From contig NZ_JODC01000020.1 in the NCBI RefSeq assembly GCF_000720765.1, positions 62,001-126,000 on the forward strand: 64,000 bases of DNA, written 5' to 3'. This document shows, one piece after another, positions 56,789 through 64,000 of the stretch (positions are counted from its first letter, which is position 1; each line of letters opens with the position of its first letter). A program made the translations under genes and the position numbers. This DNA is from Streptomyces sp. NRRL S-646. GTDB taxonomy: Bacteria; Actinomycetota; Actinomycetes; Streptomycetales; Streptomycetaceae. The notes under the pieces were generated by a model, which was not told the origin of the DNA, ran no database searches, and worked only from the letters and a program-made list of their open reading frames with translations.

Positions 56789-57610
56789 ATGAGTTCTGTT
56801 CTGCGGCCGGCGGCCACGGGCCAAGGCCCGTCACTTGCCGGCCGATACCGGCCGATCTCCTCTCACCTGGCCATCGCGCCACCGGTGAGTGTGGTGATTC
56901 CCGCCATGAACGAGGCGGAGAATCTCCCGTACGTGTTCAAGACACTTCCGGACTGGATACACGAAGTCGTTCTGGTGGACGGCAATTCCACGGACGACAC
57001 CGTCGAAGTGGCCCGTGACCTGTGGCCGAACGTCAAGGTCGTCGAGCAGCAGGGCAAGGGCAAGGGGGATGCCCTGATCACGGGATTCGAGGCATGCACC
57101 GGCGACATCATCGTGATGGTCGACGCGGACGGCTCGGCCGACGGCAACGAGATCGTGTCGTACGTGTCCGCCCTGGTCTCCGGCGCGGACTTCGCCAAGG
57201 GGTCCCGCTTCGCCAACGGCGGCGGCACCGACGACATGACGTTCATCCGCAAGCTCGGCAACTGGGCGCTGTGCACCATCGTCAACCGCAAGTTCGGCGC
57301 CCGCTACACCGATCTGTGCTACGGCTACAACGCGTTCTGGCGGCACTGCCTGGACAAGATCTCCCTCGACTGCACCGGCTTCGAGATCGAGACCCTGATC
57401 AACATCAGAGTGGTCAAGGCTGGGCTCAAGGTGCAGGAGATCCCGAGCCACGAATACCTCCGCATCCACGGCGCGAGCAATCTGCGGGCCGTGCGGGACG
57501 GGTTCCGGGTGCTCAAGGTGATCCTCAAGGAGCGGTCCAACCGGCGTGAACTGCGCAGCCAGGAACGCCATTCGCCGATGCTCGACTCGGTGCGGGGAGA
57601 GGTGTCTTGA
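56789..57610 (+). CDS. GT2 glycosyltransferase, dolichol-P-mannose-synthase-like
   Basis: 273 residues. N-terminal GT-A domain: VSVVIPAMNEAENLPYVF (33-50), VLVDGNSTDDTVEVA, and the metal-binding DXD motif as MVDADGSADG near 111-120; GSRFANGGGTDDMT follows. There are no long C-terminal helices. It most resembles enzymes that put a sugar onto a polyprenyl phosphate (undecaprenyl-P), which would supply the lipid-linked donor for the GT-C-like part encoded downstream. ATG 56789 follows GAGAGGGAC. Coupled to the next gene by TTGA. Confidence 0.9.
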   Translation: MSSVLRPAATGQGPSLAGRYRPISSHLAIAPPVSVVIPAMNEAENLPYVFKTLPDWIHEVVLVDGNSTDDTVEVARDLWPNVKVVEQQGKGKGDALITGFEACTGDIIVMVDADGSADGNEIVSYVSALVSGADFAKGSRFANGGGTDDMTFIRKLGNWALCTIVNRKFGARYTDLCYGYNAFWRHCLDKISLDCTGFEIETLINIRVVKAGLKVQEIPSHEYLRIHGASNLRAVRDGFRVLKVILKERSNRRELRSQERHSPMLDSVRGEVS

Positions 57611-58602
57611 GCGATCTCGACATCTCCGTCGTGATCTGCGTCTACACCGAGGACCGCTGGGAGGACATCCTCGCGGCGGTCTCCTCGGTGCGGGCGCAGT
57701 CCCGTCCCGCGCTGGAGACCCTGCTGGTCGTCGACCACAACCCGGCTCTGCTGGACCGGCTCACCAAGGAGTACAAGGAGTTCGAGGAGACCGGCGAGGT
57801 CCGCGTGTTCGCCAACGCGGGCCCCCGCGGCCTGTCCGCCGGCCGCAACACCGGCATCGCGGCCGCGCGGGGCGAGGTGATCGCGTTCCTCGACGACGAC
57901 GCCGTGGCCGAGCGGGAGTGGCTGCGGCGTTTCGCCGAGGGGTACGCGGATCCGCGGGTGATGGCCGTCGGCGGCCGCACAATGCCGATCTGGGCCTCGG
58001 GCCGCCGTCCGGCCTGGTTCCCGGAGGAGTTCGACTGGGTGGTGGGCTGCACGTACAAGGGGCTGCCGCCGGGCCTGGTCCGGGTGCGCAACGTCCTGGG
58101 CGGCAACGCCTCGTTCCGTCGTACGGCGTTCGACGCGGCGGGCGGCTTCGCCACCGGAATCGGGCGCGACGGAGACAAGCGCCCGCTGGGCTGCGAGGAG
58201 ACGGAGCTGTGCATCCGCCTCACCCGCGCCAGACCCGACGCGGTCCTGCTGATCGACGACCGTGCGGTGATCCATCACCGGGTGCCCGAGGCGCGCGAGC
58301 ACTTCGGGTACTTCCGCACGCGGGCGTACGCCGAGGGCCTGTCCAAGGCGCTGGTGGCCCGGAGTGTGGGCGCGGACAAGGGACTTGAGTCCGAGCGCCG
58401 GTACACCACCCGGGTGCTGCCGGCCGGTGTGGTGCGGGGTCTGCGCGACGCCGTGCTGGCCCGGCCGGGCGGTGGGGGACGGGCGGGCGCGATCGTCGCC
58501 GGGGTGCTGACGGCGGCGGGTGGGTACGTGGTGGGGAGCGTCCGGGCCCGCAGGGGCGGTGCCACGTTCTCCGTAGTCGAGATCGAGGGGGGATCTCAAT
58601 GA
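57607..58602 (+). CDS. GT2 glycosyltransferase
   Basis: 331 residues. GT-A core: ISVVICVYTEDRWEDI (6-21), GLSAGRNTGIAAARGEVIAFLDDDA (about 75-99, including the DDD metal motif), and VLGGNASFRRTAFDAAGGF with GCEETELCIRL for acceptor binding/catalysis. This is the layout of chain-extending GT2 enzymes such as rhamnosyl- or galactosyltransferases. A weakly hydrophobic stretch near the C-terminus (AGAIVAGVLTAAGGYVVG) could touch the membrane. TTG start overlaps the upstream stop; SD GGAGAGGTG supports it. Confidence 0.92.
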   Translation: MSDLDISVVICVYTEDRWEDILAAVSSVRAQSRPALETLLVVDHNPALLDRLTKEYKEFEETGEVRVFANAGPRGLSAGRNTGIAAARGEVIAFLDDDAVAEREWLRRFAEGYADPRVMAVGGRTMPIWASGRRPAWFPEEFDWVVGCTYKGLPPGLVRVRNVLGGNASFRRTAFDAAGGFATGIGRDGDKRPLGCEETELCIRLTRARPDAVLLIDDRAVIHHRVPEAREHFGYFRTRAYAEGLSKALVARSVGADKGLESERRYTTRVLPAGVVRGLRDAVLARPGGGGRAGAIVAGVLTAAGGYVVGSVRARRGGATFSVVEIEGGSQ

Positions 58603-59399
58603 GGGAAGCACCCGTACCGGTTCTCATGTACCACTCGGTCGCGACCGCGCCGAACGACGCCACGCGCGCGCTGTCGGTCGCGCCCGAGGCGTTCGCGGAG
58701 CAGATGGCGATGATCGGCGACCTGGGGCTCACCCCGGTCAACACGGCTGATCTGGCGGCGGGTTGGCGCTCGGGCCGCCCGCTGCCGCCGCGCCCGGTCC
58801 TGATCACCTTCGACGACGGCTACGAGGGCGTCCACCGGCACGCCCTGCCGGTGCTCGCCAAGCACGGCTTCGCATCCACACTGTTCGTCTCCACCGGCTG
58901 GATCAAGGGCGCGTACGACACCGGGGGCGGCCTCGACACGATGCTGGACTGGGAGCAGGTGCGCGAACTGGCCGCCGCGGACGTAGAGATCGGCGGTCAC
59001 AGCCACACCCACCCGCAGCTCGACCAGCTCGACGACGACAGCCTGCGGCACGAGCTGATCCAGTGCAAGGAGATCGTCGCCGACGAACTGGGCACCGTCC
59101 CCGGCTCCTTCGCCTACCCGTACGGCTACTCCAGCCGCCGGGTGCGCGAGGCGGTCCGCGAGACGGGGTACGCCCAGGCGCTCGCCGTCGGCAACGGCCT
59201 CGCGCGCCGCCGGCAGGGGCCGTACGCCCTGCAGCGCCTGACCGTGCGCCGCAGCACGGGCATCGAGGAGTTCGAGCGGCTGGTCGAGGGCCGTTCGATC
59301 GCCCGCAACTTCGCCGGGGACCATGCCCTCACCAAGGGGTACGCCCTGGTCCGCAGAGCACGACAGGTCCGCCGGAAGGCCATCCGTTCCCGTGTCTGA
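58599..59399 (+). CDS. NodB-family polysaccharide deacetylase
   Basis: 266 residues, no signal peptide. NodB motifs: TFDDGYEG with Asp72/Asp73 (motif 1), HSHTHP with metal-binding His134 and His138 (motif 2), and FAYPYGYSS (motif 3). It deacetylates an N-acetyl sugar, probably on the lipid-linked intermediate in the cytoplasm or on the exported polymer. ATG 58599 overlaps the upstream stop (ATGA) and its 3' end overlaps the next gene by 8 bases, so it is firmly in the operon. Confidence 0.93.
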   Translation: MREAPVPVLMYHSVATAPNDATRALSVAPEAFAEQMAMIGDLGLTPVNTADLAAGWRSGRPLPPRPVLITFDDGYEGVHRHALPVLAKHGFASTLFVSTGWIKGAYDTGGGLDTMLDWEQVRELAAADVEIGGHSHTHPQLDQLDDDSLRHELIQCKEIVADELGTVPGSFAYPYGYSSRRVREAVRETGYAQALAVGNGLARRRQGPYALQRLTVRRSTGIEEFERLVEGRSIARNFAGDHALTKGYALVRRARQVRRKAIRSRV

Positions 59400-62300
59400 C
59401 ACGACCACTACGACCGAGGCGAAGCAGCCCGCGACCGAGGCGCCCGAGCAGGCGGGGCGCCGTCTTCGGCTGCCCGGGATGGGCAGGTCCGACGGCGGCA
59501 GCCCGCTGTTCCGCAACGCCTACGCCCTGATGCTCAACACCGGCATCTCCGCGGTGCTGGGCCTGGGGTACTGGCTGATCGCCGCCCGCTACTACTCCGA
59601 GTCCGCGGTGGGCCAGGGTTCGGCCGCGATCGCCGCGATGAAGCTCCTGGCCGGACTGACAGCGGTGACGCTGACGGGCGCCCTGGCCCGCTTCATCCCG
59701 GTCGCCGGGCGCGCCACCGGACGCCTCATCTTCCGTACATACGCGGCGAGTTGTGTGGTCGTGTCGTTCGCGGCGGGGATGTTCCTGCTGACGCTGAGCA
59801 GCTGGGGGCCGTCGTACAGCTTCCTGCACGGGCCGATCAAGGGCCTCGGCTTCATCATGGCCGTGGCCTCCTGGAACCTGCTGACGCTGCAGGACGGGGT
59901 GCTGACCGGGCTGCGGAGTGCGCCGTGGGTGCCGGTCGGCAACACGGTGTTCTCGGCGGTGAAGCTGGCGCTGCTGGTCGGTCTCGCCGCCAGCATGCCG
60001 ACGACCGGTGTCTTCGTCTCCTGGGTCCTGGCGATCGCGACCTCCGTGGTGCCGCTCGGCATCCTGGTGTTCCGGAAGCTGGTCCCCCGGCACATCGAGA
60101 CCACCGCCGACCATGCGAAACCGCCGACGCTGAAGGAGATCGGCAGGTTCCTGGCGGGTGACTACACCGGCTCGCTGTTCTCGCTCGCCGTGGTCTATCT
60201 GATCCCGGTGATCATCGCCTCGCAGGTCAGCTCCGAGGACAACGCGTACTTCTACATCACCACGACGATCGGTGGCACGGTCAACCTGCTGGCCATCAAC
60301 ATGGGCGCCTCCCTGACCGTCGAGGGCTCCCACGACCCGGCCCGGCTGGCCGCCAACACCCGGGCGGCGCTCAAGCGGATGGCGCGGATCATGCTGCCGA
60401 TCTGCGGGCTGCTGTTCATCGGCGCGCCCTGGATCCTCGGCGTCTTCGGCCAGGGCTACGCGGACGCGGCGACGCCGCTGCTGCGCTGGTTCGCGGTCGG
60501 CGCACTGCTCAGGGTCGTCATGGAGACGTACTTCGCGGTGCTGCGCGCGCAGAGCCGCACCGCCGGACTGGCCTGGCTGCAGGGCCTGCTGTGCGTCCTG
60601 GTGCTCGGTCTGACGCTGCTGCTGCTCCCTCGTATGGGGCTGACCGGCGCGGGCGTCGCCGAGATCTCCTCGCTCGCGGTGATCGTCGCCATCGCTGCAC
60701 CCAAGCTGTACAGGACCGTCCGGGCCGCACCGGCCGACGCCGTCCCCGAGGATGCGGCGCCCGACGGGGACCTCGCCGACCTGGGGGCGCGCGAGGTCCC
60801 GGCCGCTGAGAAGCCCCGCAGGCGGGGGCCCGCCTGGGCGCTGGACACGGACACCCTCGCGCTCGGCATCCACGTCGACTTCGACCACCTGGAACGCCGT
60901 CCCGACGTGCGCCCCGGCCCGGGCACCCCGCCCACCGGCACGCCCGTGGTACCCGTCGACCACCGGCCGACCTGGGCGAAGAACCCCGAGGTCGGGCTGC
61001 CCGTCGAGGAGCGCGAGCCCGGCTCGGAGGCCTCCCTGGGACCGGCCGAGACGGAGGTGGACGCACCCTTCGAGACCGAGTTCGAGGCCGGCTTCGACGC
61101 AGGCTTCGACAAGGGCTTCGACAAGGGCCTCGGCGCGAGCGAGGGGGTCGTACGCGAGGCGGAGGTGTCGCTCGTAAGGGAAGAGGCGCCCGTACGAGGG
61201 CCCGAAGAACCGTCGCTCTCCTGGCGGGAGCGGCTGCAGCCCACCCGCTTCGGGGTCGTCCTCGGCTGTCTGCTGGTGGCCGCGCTGCTGCTGTACTGGG
61301 TGCCCGCGCTGCGCCTGGGCGAGGCCGACCTGGACCGAATGGGCGGGCTCGGCCTGATCTCGGTGCTGCCGCTGCCGACGCTGGTCGGGGCGGCGCTGCT
61401 GGTCGCGGTGTTCGCCTCGCTGCTGTGGCTGGGCCGGGAGCACAAGGCGCTGCTGCTGGTCACCCTGCTGGCGACGGTGGTGTCGCTGCATGCGCTGCCC
61501 GCGGTGATCGAGACCGAGCCGCGCTTCCCGACGGCCTGGCAGCACCTCGGGTTCCTCGACTACATCGACCGCACCGGGTCCGCCGTACCGGACCTGGACG
61601 CGCGCTGGAGCTGGCCGGGGTTCTTCGCGGTGGCCGCGTTCGTCGCGAAGGCCTGCGGAGTCACCGACCTCACCGAGCTCATCCGCTGGTGGCCGCTGAC
61701 CATCCAGCTCCTCTATCTGGCACCGATGTTCCTGCTCGTGCGCTCCCTGCGGGCGAGCTGGCGCGCCAAGTGGACCGGCATCTGGATCTTCGTGCTCAGC
61801 AGCTGGGTGGGCCAGGACTACTTCTCCCCGCAGGGCTTCACCTACCTCCTCTATCTGGCGTTCGTGGCGATCCTGCTGGTCTGGTTCCGTGAGCCGCGGG
61901 TGATCTGGACGAGGAGGCGCCCGGGCGAGGCGGAGGTCGAGCCGGCGAACCGGCGCCAGAAGGCCGTCCTGCTCGGTGTGCTGATCGGCCTGTTCATGGC
62001 GAGCGTCCCGGCGCACCAGCTGACCCCGTTCGTGATGCTGGGCGTGCTCGCAGTGCTCGTCCTGATCGGCAGGTCCGAACTGCGCGGCCTGCCCATCCTG
62101 TTCGCCGTGGTGGTGGCGGTGTGGATCGGCTTCATGGCCGAGCCGTACTGGTCCGGGCACTTCGACGACCTGTTCGGCGGGGTCGGCGGCGTCGGCAGCA
62201 ATGTCTCCACCTCGGTCTCCGGCCGTATCCAGGGCGGCGACTCGACCCACAAGCTCGTCCTGTACGCGCGTGTGCTGCTGGCCGGCGGCATCATGGCCTT

Positions 62301-63249
62301 CGCCTGCTGGGGCTGGTGGCGACGGCGCGACCACAAGTACCGCGAGCGGTCGCTGCTGGTGCTGACGTTCGTCCCGTTCCTGGGCTTCGGCATGCAGTCG
62401 TACGGCGGCGAGATGGCCCTGCGCGTCTTCATGTTCGCGGTGCCGGGCGCGGCCCTGCTGGCCGGCCTCGCCCTGTTCCCGCGCACCGGAGTCACCGCCG
62501 AGGAACGCGACAAGGACCGCGTGAGCCTCGCCCCGCTGGCCGCGCTGATGGCGGGCCTGGTCCTCATGGGCGGCTTCCTGGTGGCCCGTTGGGGCAACGA
62601 ACCGTTCGAGCGGGTCCGGCCCGGCGAGGTCGCCGCGATGGACTACGTGTACGCCCACGACAAGCCGACCGTCCGCCTGCTGTGGCTGAGCAACGACACC
62701 GTCAACGACGTGACGCCGGCGATGCCGTGGGGCGCGAAGGACATGGAGCGGGTCAACTACGTGCCAACGCTGGCACCGGCGGATCCGGTGCTGGTGTCGG
62801 GGCTGGTCAAGGCGCTCAAGGACGCGGGCCCGAACTCGTATCTGATGGTCAACGCGAGCCAGACGACCTATCTCCGGATGGACGTGGGCTATTCGGACAC
62901 CTGGGAGCCCCGGCTCACCCAGAACCTGGACCAGCGGCCCGAGCTGAAGAAGGTCTACGTCAACGACGACGCCACCGTCTACGCCCTCAGGAAGCAGCCC
63001 GCGGGCAAGGTGCCGAAGCCGGATCCCGGTCCGATCGGACCGCAGATCACCTGGACGCCGTGGTCGATCGTCGGCGCCCTGGCCGCTCTCGCGCTGATCG
63101 TGCTGCTGACGGCGCGTGAGGTGGTACGGGTCGCGGTGCGGCCGGGTGTGCGGCAGCTGCGGTGGCTGCAGAGCAGCTTCTGGTTCTCGCTGCCGCTGCT
63201 TGCGGTGCTGCTGGCCTCGCTGGTGCAGCGGTTCCTGACGATGAAGTGA
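59392..63249 (+). CDS. Flippase / GT-C-like glycosyltransferase fusion
   Basis: 1285 residues in two membrane modules. Residues ~40-445 form a Wzx/MATE-like polysaccharide flippase with 12-14 helices (LGYWLIAARYYSESAVGQGSA type, starting FRNAYALMLNTG). Residues ~446-615 are a charged cytoplasmic linker with a short repeat (GFDAGFDKGFDKG near 565-577). Residues ~616-1285 form a second polytopic module whose first outer loop has ETEPRFPTAWQH, plus an outer domain (~1080-1210) and two closing helices, reminiscent of GT-C glycosyltransferases or O-antigen-type enzymes. GTG 59392 overlaps the deacetylase stop. Fusion would couple lipid-linked sugar flipping to transfer or polymerisation outside. 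Confidence 0.85.
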   Translation: MSDTTTTTEAKQPATEAPEQAGRRLRLPGMGRSDGGSPLFRNAYALMLNTGISAVLGLGYWLIAARYYSESAVGQGSAAIAAMKLLAGLTAVTLTGALARFIPVAGRATGRLIFRTYAASCVVVSFAAGMFLLTLSSWGPSYSFLHGPIKGLGFIMAVASWNLLTLQDGVLTGLRSAPWVPVGNTVFSAVKLALLVGLAASMPTTGVFVSWVLAIATSVVPLGILVFRKLVPRHIETTADHAKPPTLKEIGRFLAGDYTGSLFSLAVVYLIPVIIASQVSSEDNAYFYITTTIGGTVNLLAINMGASLTVEGSHDPARLAANTRAALKRMARIMLPICGLLFIGAPWILGVFGQGYADAATPLLRWFAVGALLRVVMETYFAVLRAQSRTAGLAWLQGLLCVLVLGLTLLLLPRMGLTGAGVAEISSLAVIVAIAAPKLYRTVRAAPADAVPEDAAPDGDLADLGAREVPAAEKPRRRGPAWALDTDTLALGIHVDFDHLERRPDVRPGPGTPPTGTPVVPVDHRPTWAKNPEVGLPVEEREPGSEASLGPAETEVDAPFETEFEAGFDAGFDKGFDKGLGASEGVVREAEVSLVREEAPVRGPEEPSLSWRERLQPTRFGVVLGCLLVAALLLYWVPALRLGEADLDRMGGLGLISVLPLPTLVGAALLVAVFASLLWLGREHKALLLVTLLATVVSLHALPAVIETEPRFPTAWQHLGFLDYIDRTGSAVPDLDARWSWPGFFAVAAFVAKACGVTDLTELIRWWPLTIQLLYLAPMFLLVRSLRASWRAKWTGIWIFVLSSWVGQDYFSPQGFTYLLYLAFVAILLVWFREPRVIWTRRRPGEAEVEPANRRQKAVLLGVLIGLFMASVPAHQLTPFVMLGVLAVLVLIGRSELRGLPILFAVVVAVWIGFMAEPYWSGHFDDLFGGVGGVGSNVSTSVSGRIQGGDSTHKLVLYARVLLAGGIMAFACWGWWRRRDHKYRERSLLVLTFVPFLGFGMQSYGGEMALRVFMFAVPGAALLAGLALFPRTGVTAEERDKDRVSLAPLAALMAGLVLMGGFLVARWGNEPFERVRPGEVAAMDYVYAHDKPTVRLLWLSNDTVNDVTPAMPWGAKDMERVNYVPTLAPADPVLVSGLVKALKDAGPNSYLMVNASQTTYLRMDVGYSDTWEPRLTQNLDQRPELKKVYVNDDATVYALRKQPAGKVPKPDPGPIGPQITWTPWSIVGALAALALIVLLTAREVVRVAVRPGVRQLRWLQSSFWFSLPLLAVLLASLVQRFLTMK

Positions 63250-63260
63250 GAACGCGTGTC

Positions 63261-63316
63261 GTGAAGTGGCTCAACCGGTAAGTGGCCCTACGGGCCTACC
63301 GGCCCAGCCACTTCAC
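63261..63316. terminator. Bidirectional terminator built from mirrored gene ends
   Basis: GTGAAGTGGCT (63261-63271) pairs exactly with AGCCACTTCAC (63306-63316), and the interior CCGGTA...TACCGG pairs too. The right arm is the last coding sequence of the minus-strand glycoside hydrolase (VKWLGR-stop). The left arm reads VKWLNR-stop on plus, a mirror copy of the same end. Confidence 0.8.
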
Positions 63317-64000
63317 TTCGTACGCCTGCATCTCGAACCGCTTCCCGTCGACCTTCGCGCTGATCGACCGGTCGAGGGTGTTGACCACCAGCACGGTCTT
63401 GTCGGTGGCGAGGACGCGGACGTTGGGCACGTCGTCCTGGGCGACGGAGACGGTCGTGTACTTCGTGCCGGGCGGGAAGGCCCGGTGGAAGCGGGAGACC
63501 AGGTCGAACATGGGCAGCTTCCTGCCGCCGTCCGCGCTGTCGGTCGGCGTCCACATGCAGCCCGCGCAGTCGCTGCCCTTCTCGTCCTCCGGATTCCAGT
63601 AGAAGCCGGAGGATGCGCCCCCCTTGACCATGGCGATCATTCCGGCGGCCTGGACGGCGACGCGGCGGGTCTCGGACCAGCCCTTGCGGTCGTCGTTGCC
63701 GTCAGCGGGCTCGACGTAGTACTCGGCCCACCACAGCGGCAGGTTGCCGGTCTGCTTTCGGACCCACGTGCCGACGGCGGTGAACTTGTCGGTGGCCGCG
63801 AACTCGTTCGGCAGCATCTCGTCGTCGTTGGTGTAGCTGGAACCGTCCACGACGACGAAGTCGGCGCCCACCTTGTTCCTGTTCCAGTACTCGAAGGCGT
63901 CGAGGATGCGCTGGTCCATGGCGCCCCACGGGCCCTTGAACGTCTTCGAGGCCTCGTCCGCGCGCGGGTCGACACTGTCCATGACCAGGTACGGCCCGCC
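63296..64000 (-). CDS. Glycoside hydrolase, C-terminal part (partial)
   Basis: 235 C-terminal codons; the gene runs beyond the window. Visible are the end of a TIM barrel (FEYWNRNKVGADFVVVDGSS; LPLWWAEYYVEPAD with a candidate catalytic Glu at the strand end; MIAMVKGGASSGFYWNPED) and a C-terminal beta domain (TVSVAQDDVPNVRVLATDKTVLVVNTLDRS), the layout of clan GH-A exo-acting enzymes of the GH30/39/79 kind. The family cannot be fixed without the N-terminus. It converges on the polysaccharide operon, so it may trim or degrade that polymer. Confidence 0.7.
   Translation of the reverse strand, partial: GGPYLVMDSVDPRADEASKTFKGPWGAMDQRILDAFEYWNRNKVGADFVVVDGSSYTNDDEMLPNEFAATDKFTAVGTWVRKQTGNLPLWWAEYYVEPADGNDDRKGWSETRRVAVQAAGMIAMVKGGASSGFYWNPEDEKGSDCAGCMWTPTDSADGGRKLPMFDLVSRFHRAFPPGTKYTTVSVAQDDVPNVRVLATDKTVLVVNTLDRSISAKVDGKRFEMQAYEVKWLGR

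Noticed and set aside
59329..62658. 1109-codon open frame on the minus strand opposite the flippase fusion
   Set aside because: It is a shadow of GC-biased third positions: low-complexity His/Gln/Arg/Ala-rich product, no ribosome site and no family motifs, while the plus strand encodes clear transmembrane modules.

Overview
The window is high-GC actinobacterial DNA and almost certainly a Streptomyces chromosome segment. The evidence is strongly GC-biased third codon positions, GTG and TTG starts, ATGA/GTGA stop-start overlaps, many TetR regulators, a P450 with its own ferredoxin and reductase, a SigK/RskA pair, secreted esterases, and a gene carrying two TTA codons (the usual sign of bldA dependence). 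No rRNA, tRNA, CRISPR array, integrase or transposase was seen. It reads as chromosomal and metabolic rather than as an inserted island.

Layout. 1-1.5 kb: NUDIX gene end, two DUF202 membrane proteins, a duplicated His-rich metal-binding protein. 1.5-11.8 kb: acyl-CoA and redox metabolism: phosphotransferase + acyl-CoA dehydrogenase operon; ferredoxin, ferredoxin reductase, P450, SDR and CMD operon; two convergent TetR genes; an SDR, acyl-CoA ligase and TetR operon. 12-19.8 kb: exo-muramidase-like NamZ/DUF1343, alpha/beta hydrolase, penicillin-acylase-type Ntn hydrolase, BKACE enzyme, conserved unknowns. 20-21.8 kb: Rnl5-type RNA ligase, a G-quadruplex-prone tract and a GC-rich higher-order tandem repeat running up to soxR. 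22.3-30.3 kb: MaoC, TetR, acyl-CoA dehydrogenase, TetR, ArsR-like regulator, EamA exporter, alcohol and aldehyde dehydrogenases. 30.4-39.9 kb: CUT1-type ABC ATPase, class F sortase with a surface protein, MFS, CitMHS, molybdopterin oxidoreductase, TetR, lipoprotein. 40-46.4 kb: homogentisate dioxygenase, GntR, an orphan type ISP restriction-modification domain, and a TetR controlling a DrrAB-like exporter. 46.5-53.2 kb: RskA/SigK, DUF4331 protein, TPR protein, NicO-type Ni/Co exporter. 53.2-55.7 kb: Ser/Thr kinase and SGNH esterase. 56-64 kb: a surface-polysaccharide locus with a small membrane protein, two GT2 enzymes, a deacetylase, a 1285-residue flippase/GT-C-like fusion, and a convergent glycoside hydrolase.

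How it works together. Four TetR genes can each be tied to a palindrome present more than once here. CATACCGACCGGT lies before the phosphotransferase, the SDR-ligase-TetR operon and the molybdoenzyme. CTAAGC-N4-GCTTAG lies before maoC and its neighbouring tetR. An AA(C/T)TAGC...TAGTTT site lies between the acyl-CoA dehydrogenase and its tetR and again before the aldehyde/alcohol dehydrogenase operon. TACGTAC-N3-GTAC(G/T)TA flanks the drrA promoter. Together these suggest several small acyl-CoA, alcohol and export regulons woven through the region. sigK and the DUF4331 gene share a promoter form, C(C/A)ATCC-N15-(G/C)CGAAT, which suggests a SigK autoregulon next to a metal exporter.

The window also holds two dispersed Streptomyces-type repeat families (two and four copies). 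One copy is translated as part of the TPR protein. A different 14-bp inverted repeat is translated inside the phosphotransferase.
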